Of a stretch of 64,000 nucleotides of DNA, positions 1 to 7,764 are shown one piece after another (the first letter of the stretch is position 1; each line of letters begins with the position of its first letter). The translations under genes were made by a program, and so were the position numbers. Under the pieces are notes generated by a model that saw only the letters and a list, made by a program, of their open reading frames with translations, had not been told where the DNA came from and did not search any database. Origin of the DNA: Sporosarcina luteola. GTDB taxonomy: Bacteria; Bacillota; Bacilli; Bacillales_A; Planococcaceae. The stretch spans positions 24,689 to 88,688 of the forward strand of contig NZ_BJYL01000024.1 in assembly GCF_007991495.1 (NCBI RefSeq). Reading direction: 5' to 3'.

Positions 1-168
1 ACGGAAATAGAAGGGGTTCATTTTCACACATTCGTAAAAAGGGAGGATTTGCATCTCATCGAAGATTATTTACCTGAGGGGTGGTTCCGACCAATTCCTG
101 TTCCAGTTGAATTTATACAGGTTGATCTAGGGCAAATAAAAAACCCATCCGCACTGGCATGCGAATGA
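1..168 (+). CDS. 3' end of unknown prophage protein (partial)
   Basis: The reading frame is open from the first base to a TGA and gives the last 55 residues of a protein that starts left of the window. The fragment is acidic and proline-containing (EDYLPEGWFRPIPVPVEF near its middle) and ends in SALACE. I do not recognise a family. It lies just upstream of the antirepressor gene on the same strand, so it is probably an early-region phage gene. Frame continuity is the only evidence for coding. Confidence 0.6.
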   Translation, partial: TEIEGVHFHTFVKREDLHLIEDYLPEGWFRPIPVPVEFIQVDLGQIKNPSALACE

Positions 169-189
169 GTCAACAATAAAACAAATGTT

Positions 190-217
190 CTCCTCTGATT
201 ATCCGTGATCAGAGGAG
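190..217 (+). promoter_or_regulatory. Perfect 10-bp inverted repeat upstream of antirepressor gene
   Basis: CTCCTCTGAT and its exact complement ATCAGAGGAG are separated by an 8-base loop. No run of T follows on either strand, so it is not a typical intrinsic terminator. It ends 26 bases before the antirepressor start. It could be a repressor operator or an attenuating hairpin in the leader; the sequence cannot decide between these. Confidence 0.5.
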
Positions 218-243
218 AAAAGTCAAGGGAAGGAGAGAGAAGA

Positions 244-933
244 ATGCAACAGCTGCAAGTGATCGAGCACGATGCTAAGCGTGTACTCACTACGAGTCAG
301 CTTGCTGATTCATTCGATACGAACAACAAGATACTTACGCGTAATTTCCAACGTAATCAGGAGCGATATCAGCTCGGCAGCCATTATTACGTTCTTGCAG
401 GTGATGAATTGAGAGCATTCAAAGCTGGACGTCCGGAAGACGCCAACCTTAAATATGTATCCGTCTTATATCTCTGGACAGAACAAGGGGCATGGATGCA
501 TGCTAAATCGCTCAACACAGATCGGGCATGGGATGCCTATCGACTACTCATTGACAATTATTACAGTCTTGCAGAACGTGTGAGGGGAATGCAGGCAGAC
601 GACAATATGACGCCTGCCCTTATACCACCCCATATCGTAAAGGTATTCAATCAATTTGAAAGTAGGTTGATTGTTTTGGAGAAGCAACTACAAAACGCAA
701 CATTACACTCAGGAGAACAGCGACGACTTCGTAACGCGGTCGGCGAACGGGTTTACCAGTTGTCCAAACGAGAAGCTGGAGCAAGACCTGTTATGTTTCG
801 GGCTATCTATTCGGAGATCCGTGAGCGATACGAGGTTGATTCCTATCGTGACATTAAGCAGTCCCAGTTGCAGGATGCCTTGACCTTCGTTTCATCATGG
901 GGAGGTATTAACAATGAATCTATTAATCAATGA
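244..933 (+). CDS. Phage antirepressor, ORF6N plus ORF6C domains
   Basis: The 230-residue protein starts at an ATG preceded by AAGGAGAG; the upstream in-frame GTG at 205 lacks a ribosome site. The N-terminal ~110 residues look like an ORF6N (KilA-N-type) DNA-binding domain, with TTSQLADSFDTNNKILTRNF near residue 20. The C-terminal part matches the ORF6C pattern: RRLRNAVGERVYQL, an aromatic-rich middle, then YEVDSYRDI. Proteins of this build act as antirepressors or DNA-binding regulators in Gram-positive phages. The gene overlaps the following initiator gene by 20 bases, so it is probably co-expressed with replication functions. Confidence 0.8.
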   Translation: MQQLQVIEHDAKRVLTTSQLADSFDTNNKILTRNFQRNQERYQLGSHYYVLAGDELRAFKAGRPEDANLKYVSVLYLWTEQGAWMHAKSLNTDRAWDAYRLLIDNYYSLAERVRGMQADDNMTPALIPPHIVKVFNQFESRLIVLEKQLQNATLHSGEQRRLRNAVGERVYQLSKREAGARPVMFRAIYSEIRERYEVDSYRDIKQSQLQDALTFVSSWGGINNESINQ

Positions 934-1696
934 ACCACCGTTGCAAGTATTGCCGTCTTTGGCGAAGAGAATCGGGCTGAATGAGGCAATTATTCTACAA
1001 CAACTGCACTTTCGCTCTCTTATATCAAACAATATGAAAGATGGTCATAAATGGATTTATAAAACGTATGACGAATGGCAAGAAGAGTTTCCTTTCTGGT
1101 CAGCAGACACTATCAAAAGAGCCATCAGGAAACTGGAAAAAGAGGGTTACGTCATTTCGACGTCAGCCTTTAACAAGATGAAAATGGACAAGACCAAATG
1201 GTATCGAATCGATTATTCTAAATGCCATGTACCGACAGGGCAAAATGCACCGTCGATGGGCGCAAAACGCACCGATGGAGAGGGGCAAAATGCACCGTGT
1301 GATGAGGGCAAAATGCCCCCAGCAATAACCAAAGAGATTAAGAGAGTTAAGACAGATAATGTCGATAAGGCTCTCGACACTGCTTCTCAAATTATCAATC
1401 ACCTGAATTTCAAAACAGGAAAGAACTTTTCATCACGTTCGAAGGCGACACAACGGCTAATCAATGCCCGACTGTCAGAAGGACATGCGCTGGAAGACTT
1501 CAAGACAGTCATCGACGTAAAGGCAAAGCAATGGCTGAACGACCAACAAATGAGCAGTTATCTGCGTCCGTCAACATTGTTTTCGCCTACGAATTTTGAA
1601 AACTATCTTAACGAAGTACCGGCAGCTAAACCTGTTCCTAAACCAGCAACATACCAGCCTCCGGTGCTGGACTTTGAGAAAGGGGAATTCAATTGA
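914..1696 (+). CDS. Phage replication initiator (winged helix, Phg_2220_C-type C-terminus)
   Basis: The 260-residue protein has an N-terminal winged-helix region (WSADTIKRAIRKLEKEGYV, about residues 57-75). The C-terminal ~90 residues match the conserved phage C-terminal domain found on replisome organisers (HLNFKTGKNF, RLINARLSEG, YLRPSTLF). A short low-complexity linker at about residues 110-138 repeats GQNAP-like units; it is encoded by the iteron-like DNA repeats annotated separately. Such proteins bind the phage origin and recruit the helicase loader or helicase. The stop overlaps the TTG start of the DnaB gene by four bases, supporting a replication operon. Confidence 0.85.
   Translation: MNLLINEPPLQVLPSLAKRIGLNEAIILQQLHFRSLISNNMKDGHKWIYKTYDEWQEEFPFWSADTIKRAIRKLEKEGYVISTSAFNKMKMDKTKWYRIDYSKCHVPTGQNAPSMGAKRTDGEGQNAPCDEGKMPPAITKEIKRVKTDNVDKALDTASQIINHLNFKTGKNFSSRSKATQRLINARLSEGHALEDFKTVIDVKAKQWLNDQQMSSYLRPSTLFSPTNFENYLNEVPAAKPVPKPATYQPPVLDFEKGEFN
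1238..1320 (+). repeat. Four iteron-like repeats inside initiator gene, putative phage origin
   Basis: Four copies of a GGGCAAAATGCACCG-like unit begin at 1238, 1258, 1283 and 1306. The first and third are identical over 15 bases; the second carries GC inserted after GGGC and ATG changed to ACG; the fourth ends in CCCCC. Starts are 20, 25 and 23 bases apart. Lambda and many Gram-positive phages place origin iterons inside the initiator gene, so this is the best candidate for the phage replication origin. The origin role is inferred. Confidence 0.7.
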
Positions 1697-2970
1697 GCGG
1701 AATAGAACTTGCGGAAAAAAGCCTGATCGGCACGATGCTGAAAGAAAACTACTTGATTGGCGATAGTGGCATCCGAGAGGACTTCTTTGATTCAAGAATT
1801 CACAAGAACATATTTTCAGGGATGAAACGCCTAATTGCTGAGAACCGTCCGGTCGATTACATAACGATCATGACGATAGCCGAACCGAGCGAGCTTGGTG
1901 GAGCGAACTACTTAGCAGATTTACGAAATTTCGCTAGTCCGGTACGGTTCGATGAATACCGGGAAATTGTTGTAAACGCTTGGAAGGAAAGGGAGAAGGG
2001 GCGAGTGCTCCAACAGGCGCAAGTAGAAGGTTGGTCCATTGCAGATATCCAAAAGACATTCGATGAGCTACAAACCGAAAACACCTCAGAGCTTAATACA
2101 TCTATAAAAGACGATTTAGTCGAATTGTTTGAAATGCCATTTCAGCCTACAGCAATTGAACCTGGAGTCCCTGCTGGACTTAAAGATCTTGACCAAATGC
2201 TTAACGGCTTTCAGCCATCGGAAATGACCATTTTGGCTGCTAGGCCATCGATGGGTAAGACCGATACGCTGAATCACATGGCTTTAAGCGCCGGTTGGTC
2301 CGGTTACTTGCCAATCATCTTCTCGCTTGAAATGAGTAGAAAGCTGATGATTCGAAGACTGATTGCATCTTCCGGTGGTTATAACCGGCTGAGGATGCGT
2401 GATCCGTATAGATACTTTGATGATAAGCAGAAAAAGGACTGGCCGACATCGATTGGTATTTTAGGGGATGCGGATATACATATTGATGACCGGAGCGCCC
2501 TCAGCGTGGGACAGATAAAGGCACAAGCTCGGAAAATCATTCATGCTAATCCCGGAAAAAAACCGATCATCTTCATCGACTACCTGCAGTTGATTCGACC
2601 TGATAACCCACGGGAAAATTCGACACAGCAGATTGGGCAAATTAGCTATGACCTTAAAGGGATGGCGAAAGAATTTGGTTGTCCTGTCATTTGTCTTTCT
2701 CAACTCAATCGCGGAGTAGAAAGTCGTCAAGATAAGCGTCCTTTGCTTTCAGATTTACGGGATTCAGGAAATATCGAACAAGATGCTGACGTTGTTGCTT
2801 TTCTATATCGGGATGATTACTACGACAAAGAAACCGAAAATCAGAACATGCTGGAAATCATTATTGCAAAGCATCGAAACGGACCGACTGGAACGGTGAC
2901 AGTTGCCTATGTAAAAGAAACCGGCAAGTTGTATGACATCGATTGGAACGCAAGGACCAGCCAATCATGA
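1693..2970 (+). CDS. Replicative DNA helicase, DnaB family
   Basis: The 425-residue protein has the DnaB layout: an N-terminal domain (about residues 1-130) that packs the hexamer, then a RecA-like motor. Walker A is ARPSMGKT at 183-190, Walker B lies in IIFIDYLQL, and the DnaB motif SQLNRGVESRQDKRP follows. It unwinds DNA at the phage replication fork. The TTG start overlaps the initiator stop (TTGA) and has an AAGGGG site eight bases upstream. A phage copy separate from the host dnaC is usual in large temperate phages. Confidence 0.95.
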   Translation: MSGIELAEKSLIGTMLKENYLIGDSGIREDFFDSRIHKNIFSGMKRLIAENRPVDYITIMTIAEPSELGGANYLADLRNFASPVRFDEYREIVVNAWKEREKGRVLQQAQVEGWSIADIQKTFDELQTENTSELNTSIKDDLVELFEMPFQPTAIEPGVPAGLKDLDQMLNGFQPSEMTILAARPSMGKTDTLNHMALSAGWSGYLPIIFSLEMSRKLMIRRLIASSGGYNRLRMRDPYRYFDDKQKKDWPTSIGILGDADIHIDDRSALSVGQIKAQARKIIHANPGKKPIIFIDYLQLIRPDNPRENSTQQIGQISYDLKGMAKEFGCPVICLSQLNRGVESRQDKRPLLSDLRDSGNIEQDADVVAFLYRDDYYDKETENQNMLEIIIAKHRNGPTGTVTVAYVKETGKLYDIDWNARTSQS

Positions 2971-3443
2971 TGGTCACAGTTCGGGAAATGTTCGACTTTG
3001 CCATTGAAACTGATGGTTTGAATCTTGCCCACCGTATTTATTGGGCGCTCAGCGAAAACTTGGTGCAGCTGGAAGACGATAGCGAGAAGCTGGATGCAAT
3101 CCACTATGACGAATCCGCTATCTATAGCATGGTGGAGAGGAATGTGCTTAGCATCGGGCGTATCAAACTGTTTGTCATTCAGACGAGCAACGAAAAATGG
3201 TACTCCTTCATACTTGCTGAGAATTCATTGGATGCCTATCGGCTGTATGCCGATTTGTTCCGCGAAAAACCCCGGAAGGTCACTCGGTCTGATCGGCTCA
3301 TGATTCCGACTATGGATATAGCCGATACAGGGCAACAGACAAACTTGTATGAATATCGAAAGAACGTCGTGCAATTTCCAGCTTATGTTGGACATGCCGA
3401 GGCGAACACAAAAGTGCTTTACCGAATGGGGGTGAGTGCATGA
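2967..3443 (+). CDS. Uncharacterised early phage protein
   Basis: This 158-residue protein starts at an ATG that overlaps the DnaB stop (ATGA), which suggests translational coupling; a TTG 24 bases upstream is the alternative. It is acidic and soluble, with no signal or membrane segment. I recognise no domain. It sits directly behind the helicase gene, so a replication-linked role is possible but only by position. Confidence 0.8.
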   Translation: MMVTVREMFDFAIETDGLNLAHRIYWALSENLVQLEDDSEKLDAIHYDESAIYSMVERNVLSIGRIKLFVIQTSNEKWYSFILAENSLDAYRLYADLFREKPRKVTRSDRLMIPTMDIADTGQQTNLYEYRKNVVQFPAYVGHAEANTKVLYRMGVSA

Positions 3444-3568
3444 GCGACGAAGAGCGTGAGAAACTTATCGCTGTAATCAATCAAAAGACTAAATATCCAC
3501 CGTCTTATTTTGATAGTTTATCGGACAAGCAGCTAATCGAACTATATGAATATCACACATTGAAATAA
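3440..3568 (+). CDS. Small 42-residue phage protein
   Basis: An ATG overlaps the stop of the preceding gene (ATGA) and follows GGGGGTGAG. The product begins MSDEEREKLIAVINQ and is charged and helical, ending in LIELYEYHTLK. Its pattern of LI-x-x-I followed by an L-x-x-L-x-x-LY segment loosely resembles the FbpA-type small basic proteins, as does the next gene. No function is assigned. Confidence 0.6.
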   Translation: MSDEEREKLIAVINQKTKYPPSYFDSLSDKQLIELYEYHTLK

Positions 3569-3589
3569 ATACCGAAAGGGCGGGATTAC

Positions 3590-3730
3590 TTGAAAGCACG
3601 TGAGAGATATTTGATCGAGCAATTGAAGAAAATGAACATCCACAACAATTCGGAAAACCGACCTATTGAACAATTAAACTATGAAACTTTGAAATCAATG
3701 CTTGCAATCAAAAGAGCTGCAGCACAATAA
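3590..3730 (+). CDS. Small FbpA-like phage protein
   Basis: A TTG start follows AAAGGGCGGG with normal spacing and encodes 46 residues, beginning LKARERYLIEQLKKMNIHNN with the TTG read as Met. The spacing of hydrophobic residues (YLIEQLKKMNI, then PIEQLNYETLKSML) resembles the Fur-regulated basic protein FbpA family, which occurs widely in Bacillus phages. It lies in tandem with another small protein of similar build. Confidence 0.6.
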   Translation: MKARERYLIEQLKKMNIHNNSENRPIEQLNYETLKSMLAIKRAAAQ

Positions 3731-3747
3731 ACGGAGGAGTGAATACC

Positions 3748-4152
3748 ATGAAAAAAATCATCGACTTTAACAGTTTTGCACAAGGTGGGCCAGCGGAAAA
3801 ATTCAATATCGAGCTGCAAAAAGTTCTCGAAAACATTGCCGATCCTAATACGGACGCTAAAAAAGTTCGGAAAGTGTCAATGGTAGTTTCCTTGAAGCCA
3901 AATGAACATCGTAATCTGGCAGACGTGTCCGTGGAAATCAAATCGACAATCGTTCCATCTCAACCAATCGGCACATCGCTCATTATCGACACGGATACAG
4001 ACGGGAAAGCAACTGGCGCCGAGCTGAAAAGTGGCATCCCTGGTCAAATGTATATGGGCGAAAACGGTGAAGCGTTAGACGATCGAGGGCAAAAAGTTGA
4101 AGAAACACCAACACCAAAAGCTACCGACAATAAAGTCGTTAACTTTAAATAA
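3748..4152 (+). CDS. Replication terminator-like phage protein
   Basis: The 134-residue protein starts at the ATG placed ten bases after GGAGG; the GTG at 3739 sits too close to that site. The N-terminus (MKKIIDFNSFAQGG, then IELQKVLENIADPNTDAKK) matches a family repeatedly annotated as replication terminator protein in Bacillus and Listeria prophages. The experimental basis of that name is thin. The C-terminus is rich in Thr, Pro and Lys and is probably disordered. It is co-directional with the replication genes. Confidence 0.7.
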   Translation: MKKIIDFNSFAQGGPAEKFNIELQKVLENIADPNTDAKKVRKVSMVVSLKPNEHRNLADVSVEIKSTIVPSQPIGTSLIIDTDTDGKATGAELKSGIPGQMYMGENGEALDDRGQKVEETPTPKATDNKVVNFK

Positions 4153-4174
4153 AACATAGGAAGAGGTAGTGAAA

Positions 4175-4885
4175 ATGTTAAAAGAATTTGTTCAGTATTT
4201 ACTCGATCTAAAGAGACCGGAAATTGTGGAGGCGAACGGGAATACATATTCCACCCGAAGCTTGCACCGTCTAAATGTCGAAGAGGACGTTAAATCAATC
4301 CGAATTCAAAGTCTTTCAGGGTTGGTAGATTACATTCGCTCCAATTTCGACCACGAGCGCCCAGTTATGATCCATGTTGAATCTCCTACGCGTGTAAATG
4401 TGTTTGACGCTCTGAATGACGTTAATGATCGCCGGACTTACATCGAGGCAAAAGCAATGTTGCCTGAAATTACTTTCGAACGTTTCATGTCCAGAGAAGC
4501 CTTTAACATCATGCTGCAGGCCTGTTTCGTACCGAATGAATGGAGAGAAAAAGTTTTAAAAGTAATCAGCTCAATCGTCGAAGAAAATTCTATTGCTCAA
4601 AGTGACGACGGTGTTACACAGCGCGTAACAGCGAAGCAAGGAATCGCGACGGTTGGAATTGAAAACGTACCGAATCCCGTTTCACTCAAACCGTTCAGAA
4701 CATTTGTAGAAGTTACCCAGCCCGAATCCAACTTCATTTTACGATTAAAAGAAGGTGGACAAGTCGGTTTATTCGAGGCAGATGGAGGCGCGTGGGAATT
4801 GAATGCGATGCACAGCATAAAGGAATACTTCGCTGAACACCTTGCCGATTTGGTAGAAACGAAGAAGGTTATGATTGTAGCTTAA
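4175..4885 (+). CDS. Uncharacterised phage protein (DUF2303-like)
   Basis: The 236-residue protein starts at an ATG eight bases after AGAGG, preferred over the GTG at 4169. It has no membrane segment; the middle contains MLPEITFERFMSREAFNIML and a C-terminal beta-rich part. The overall layout resembles phage proteins grouped as DUF2303, but that match is from memory and weak. It usually travels with the preceding terminator-like gene in Bacillota phages, suggesting a shared early role. Confidence 0.65.
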   Translation: MLKEFVQYLLDLKRPEIVEANGNTYSTRSLHRLNVEEDVKSIRIQSLSGLVDYIRSNFDHERPVMIHVESPTRVNVFDALNDVNDRRTYIEAKAMLPEITFERFMSREAFNIMLQACFVPNEWREKVLKVISSIVEENSIAQSDDGVTQRVTAKQGIATVGIENVPNPVSLKPFRTFVEVTQPESNFILRLKEGGQVGLFEADGGAWELNAMHSIKEYFAEHLADLVETKKVMIVA

Positions 4886-4937
4886 GTGAAAGGGGGAGGG
4901 AATCCCCCTTTCTACATGGAGGAGTGGAGAGGAGATC

Positions 4938-5225
4938 ATGACGAAACCAAACTTTGAGTATGGACCACCGATGCCAAAACCAATTGTCACGCCAAAAGAA
5001 AATGCCATTCGCCCATCCTACTACCACACCGGTAACATTGATGTAATCAAATATGCTGAGGAAAATTTTTCGAAGGAAGAACGTCGGGGATTCTACCGTA
5101 TGAATGTACTGAAATACATCAGTCGCTTCCATAAGAAGAACGGCGTGGAGGACTTGAATAAGGCAGATTTCTATCTTAGAAAATTGAAAGAGTTGGAGGA
5201 GTCGATGTGCGAAGGTCGGGAATGA
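4938..5225 (+). CDS. DUF3310 family phage protein
   Basis: The 95-residue protein carries the DUF3310 signature: PSYYHTGNIDVIKYAEENF (about residues 26-44), then RMNVLKYISRFHKKNGVEDL and KADFYLRKL. This family is common in phage early regions and is sometimes labelled a nucleotide kinase-like protein, although no catalytic P-loop is visible here. The ATG follows GGAGAGGAGATC. The stop overlaps the start of the next gene. Confidence 0.85.
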   Translation: MTKPNFEYGPPMPKPIVTPKENAIRPSYYHTGNIDVIKYAEENFSKEERRGFYRMNVLKYISRFHKKNGVEDLNKADFYLRKLKELEESMCEGRE

Positions 5226-5491
5226 TTCATAAACGGCCAGAGGATAATATTCGTGACTTGATAAAGGCACAGAAATCAATTAGGACTACTCGGTTAAAAA
5301 ATTTAGTAGAACCTATATTGGAAAAGGTCGCATGGCAAGAGGAAGCCTTACAAAGGAACGTCCAAACTATACGCTCATTGAACGATAGGGCACAGCGAGC
5401 CGAAGAGCGATTGAAAGAGGAAAGACGCAAGGTGTCGGACATGGAGCTGAGTATGCGAATTGTTAAATCATGGAGTGAAGAGAAGAGTTGA
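5222..5491 (+). CDS. Coiled-coil small phage protein
   Basis: The 89-residue product starts at an ATG that overlaps the DUF3310 stop (ATGA); a GTG at 5207 is possible. Residues 40-80 are almost entirely charged heptad-like helix (RAQRAEERLKEERRKVSDME), so a coiled coil is likely. No family is recognised. Confidence 0.65.
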   Translation: MIHKRPEDNIRDLIKAQKSIRTTRLKNLVEPILEKVAWQEEALQRNVQTIRSLNDRAQRAEERLKEERRKVSDMELSMRIVKSWSEEKS

Positions 5492-5520
5492 CAAGAACGG
5501 TTGAACAAGGAGGATGCAAA

Positions 5521-5697
5521 ATGGAGAAATGCATGAGCTGTAATAAAAATTTCAAAAAGAAGGATGAAGTTGTTATCACGGACGCCTTCGGGTCTAAAGA
5601 TTTGGTTCATATTGACTGCCTACATGATTATGTACTTGGCGCAAGCATGCAGAACTATTACGACACTTACGAAGACTATATTTTGGAAAGTGATTAA
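5521..5697 (+). CDS. Small zinc-ribbon-like phage protein
   Basis: The 58-residue product starts at an ATG after AAGGAGG; the upstream TTG at 5488 has no site. The start MEKCMSCNKNFKKKDEV has one C-x2-C knuckle and a later HIDCLH segment, which together could bind one zinc ion. Short zinc-ribbon proteins of this kind are common in phage early operons. Function unknown. Confidence 0.65.
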   Translation: MEKCMSCNKNFKKKDEVVITDAFGSKDLVHIDCLHDYVLGASMQNYYDTYEDYILESD

Positions 5698-5733
5698 TCA
5701 ACAGTACGTCCAAAATGCGGAGGAGGACTGATT

Positions 5734-5991
5734 TTGAATCAATTATCCTTTGATGATTTATTAGATGACAAGAAAGAGTTGATCCTTTGCCAGCTGAGTC
5801 CGGGGTTTCATTGGCTGCGGATCACCAGCGGGCATACTCCGTCGGAACTTATGAGTCGTGTTCACTTTTCGCTCCATGGATTTGATTATCTGTATGAAAA
5901 TACACAAGGCAAGAATGAAATACTGAATCTTTTTGATGGATTGGTAAAAATAATGACTTGGGAAGAAGTCAACGAAAGGGGAGAGGGGTAG
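5734..5991 (+). CDS. Uncharacterised small phage protein
   Basis: A TTG start seven bases after GGAGGAGG encodes 85 residues. The acidic N-terminus (NQLSFDDLLDDKKEL) is followed by a compact domain with several aromatic residues. No family recognised. It overlaps the next gene by one base. Confidence 0.65.
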   Translation: MNQLSFDDLLDDKKELILCQLSPGFHWLRITSGHTPSELMSRVHFSLHGFDYLYENTQGKNEILNLFDGLVKIMTWEEVNERGEG

Positions 5992-6140
5992 TGAGTACAG
6001 TATGGGTTTATATTCAGTCAGAACCGGGATTGTTTACAGTCGGGTTTTATACTCCAGATGGTAGTTTTATGACGGATAGCGATCATGCTAATCGTGATGA
6101 TGCAGCCGCACGTTTCAATTACTTAAACGGCATAAAATAA
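5991..6140 (+). CDS. Small phage protein with TVWVYIQ motif
   Basis: The 49-residue product starts at a GTG overlapping the previous TAG, with AAGGGGA about eight bases upstream. The sequence VSTVWVYIQSEPGLFTVGFY followed by PDG, SDH and YLNG is typical of a small conserved protein in Bacillus and Listeria phage early regions. Its function is unknown. Confidence 0.7.
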   Translation: MSTVWVYIQSEPGLFTVGFYTPDGSFMTDSDHANRDDAAARFNYLNGIK

Positions 6141-6197
6141 AAAAAGACAGGATTCCTCCTGCCAGCACACATACATCATACCATAGGAGGGGTCCTG

Positions 6198-6395
6198 GTG
6201 GATAAAGATATTATGATTAGTTCAGATGCAACATTATTAGGATTAGGTATAATAGACTTACCTAAACGATGCGTTGTAGTCATATGTGATGGAAAGGCGA
6301 AAATTCGAGCACTTCCAGAGTATGGTGAATACAGAATAGTAACTCACCAAGGCCAAGTAAAAAGAATGAAAAAGGAAGAAGGGGAAGATTTTTGA
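6198..6395 (+). CDS. xtrA: XtrA/YqaO family phage protein
   Basis: The 65-residue protein starts at a GTG after TAGGAGGGG. The core, IIDLPKRCVVVICDGKAKI, ALPEYGEYRIVTHQGQVKR and a basic-acidic tail, matches the XtrA/YqaO family of PBSX- and skin-type elements. XtrA of PBSX lies near the positive control genes, but its biochemical role is not known. The stop overlaps the TTG start of the next gene. This is the last recognisable core phage gene before the AT-rich cargo block. Confidence 0.8.
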   Translation: MDKDIMISSDATLLGLGIIDLPKRCVVVICDGKAKIRALPEYGEYRIVTHQGQVKRMKKEEGEDF

Positions 6396-7108
6396 ATGAG
6401 AAACTACAGGTATTAAAGGGACACCTGCAGTCTAGATTAGAAAGAGAGAAAGACTATTTAGAAGCTATAAACTTTAAAGATGCGCTACCAAAATTCGAAC
6501 TGTTCCCTGCTGACTATTTAAGTTTTGCAGAACAAGAGTTAGAACTTGTATTAAAAGACCCTTCAAATGTAAGGGTGAAAATAAATTGTATATTGCATCT
6601 GAAAAGAGCTTTAAATTGTCAATTGGATATTTTTTTTCATATATTTGGATTTACTAAATATGTTCAAAAAAATAATCTTGGTTTAGACAAACAATTAAGT
6701 TTTTTAAAAGATACTGGAATTATCAAATCAAGAGTTATTAACAGGTTTAATAAGATTAGAAATAAAATAGAACACCAATATAGGATTCCTGATATAGATG
6801 ATGTGGAAGTGTATTTCGACTTGATCAGCATCTTAAACGCGCAAATCGAAAATACTATATATATTTCAGGGACTGTTTCAGGCATGGAAGATGGCATTCT
6901 GGACGATACTGATTCGATAAAAATTGAATTTAATAGGAAACCAGTTCCAGAAATAAGTTTCAAAGTTACTAATGATAAAGGCGAATATGAAGATAACGCA
7001 GACTTGGAAACCAATCGCGAATATTTCACAAAGTTGTTTAAAGTATTTATATACTTGACGAAAAAAGAATCAAGTTCTTTTAGTGAAAGATTTATCGAGG
7101 AATTATGA
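6392..7108 (+). CDS. HEPN-motif protein, prophage cargo
   Basis: The 238-residue protein starts at TTG overlapping the xtrA stop. It is largely alpha-helical, and at residues 123-128 has RNKIEH, which fits the R-x4-6-H catalytic signature of HEPN RNases, including the typical Asn after Arg. HEPN proteins act in toxin-antitoxin and abortive-infection systems by cutting RNA. The region is visibly more AT-rich than the flanking phage genes, consistent with a separately acquired cargo gene. The HEPN call rests on one motif and a helical context; nuclease activity is inference. Confidence 0.6.
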   Translation: MNEKLQVLKGHLQSRLEREKDYLEAINFKDALPKFELFPADYLSFAEQELELVLKDPSNVRVKINCILHLKRALNCQLDIFFHIFGFTKYVQKNNLGLDKQLSFLKDTGIIKSRVINRFNKIRNKIEHQYRIPDIDDVEVYFDLISILNAQIENTIYISGTVSGMEDGILDDTDSIKIEFNRKPVPEISFKVTNDKGEYEDNADLETNREYFTKLFKVFIYLTKKESSSFSERFIEEL

Positions 7109-7165
7109 AGAATATTTTATACACAAGGGAAGTTGGCGCATGCGACGGGAATAGGGGGAGGCATT

Positions 7166-7735
7166 TTGACGTATTTAATTGCGTTCTTGCAAATATTATT
7201 TTTGTTATTTGTTGGCTTATTGATATCTTATGTTAAGAAAATACCTGAACAGGTGCATAGTAAAAATTTGGAGTTATATAAAAGTGAGCTTAGTAAAGAG
7301 GTAGAGAAATTAAAGATAACAGAAGGAAATCTACATCTTAGAAAGATAGAAAAATTCACAGAGTTTACAGGAATTCTTTATAACTTGTTAAACAGCGTAA
7401 AGTACCAAAAAGGTGCTGCAAAGATAGAGAGAGATGCAACAAAAGCTATGGAGGCATTCACTAAGGATTTAATCTTTTTTGCAAGCGAAAGAACGTTAGA
7501 TAAGTTTGTTGAGTACAGGAGATATTCTAAACTCGTTCAGGCTGGTGGCCCGAATGAGCAAGCAAGATTTCAATTTATATTAGCTGAGTTAGTTTTAGAA
7601 ATGAGAAGAGATCTAGGATTCGAAAATGATGGAATAGATGTAGACCACTACATGTATATATTAATGAACGATTGGGACGCCCACAAAGAGGATTATCACA
7701 GCAGATCAAAAGATGCCCAAAAGTTAAATAAATAA
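7166..7735 (+). CDS. Membrane-anchored cargo protein, unknown
   Basis: The 189-residue protein opens with a single strong transmembrane helix (TYLIAFLQILFLLFVGLLIS, residues 2-21), followed by a long charged helix and a helical cytoplasmic domain. The start chosen is TTG after AGGGGGAGG; the frame could also begin at TTG 7133, which would add 11 residues. No family recognised. It follows the HEPN-motif gene in the same AT-rich block. Confidence 0.65.
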   Translation: MTYLIAFLQILFLLFVGLLISYVKKIPEQVHSKNLELYKSELSKEVEKLKITEGNLHLRKIEKFTEFTGILYNLLNSVKYQKGAAKIERDATKAMEAFTKDLIFFASERTLDKFVEYRRYSKLVQAGGPNEQARFQFILAELVLEMRRDLGFENDGIDVDHYMYILMNDWDAHKEDYHSRSKDAQKLNK

Positions 7736-7764
7736 CCATCCACTCGATAACCGGAGGACAACAA

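Noticed and set aside
6148..6161. CAGGA/TCCTG hairpin between two small phage genes
   Set aside because: It would terminate only on the minus strand (T run there), where there is no gene; five-base stem.
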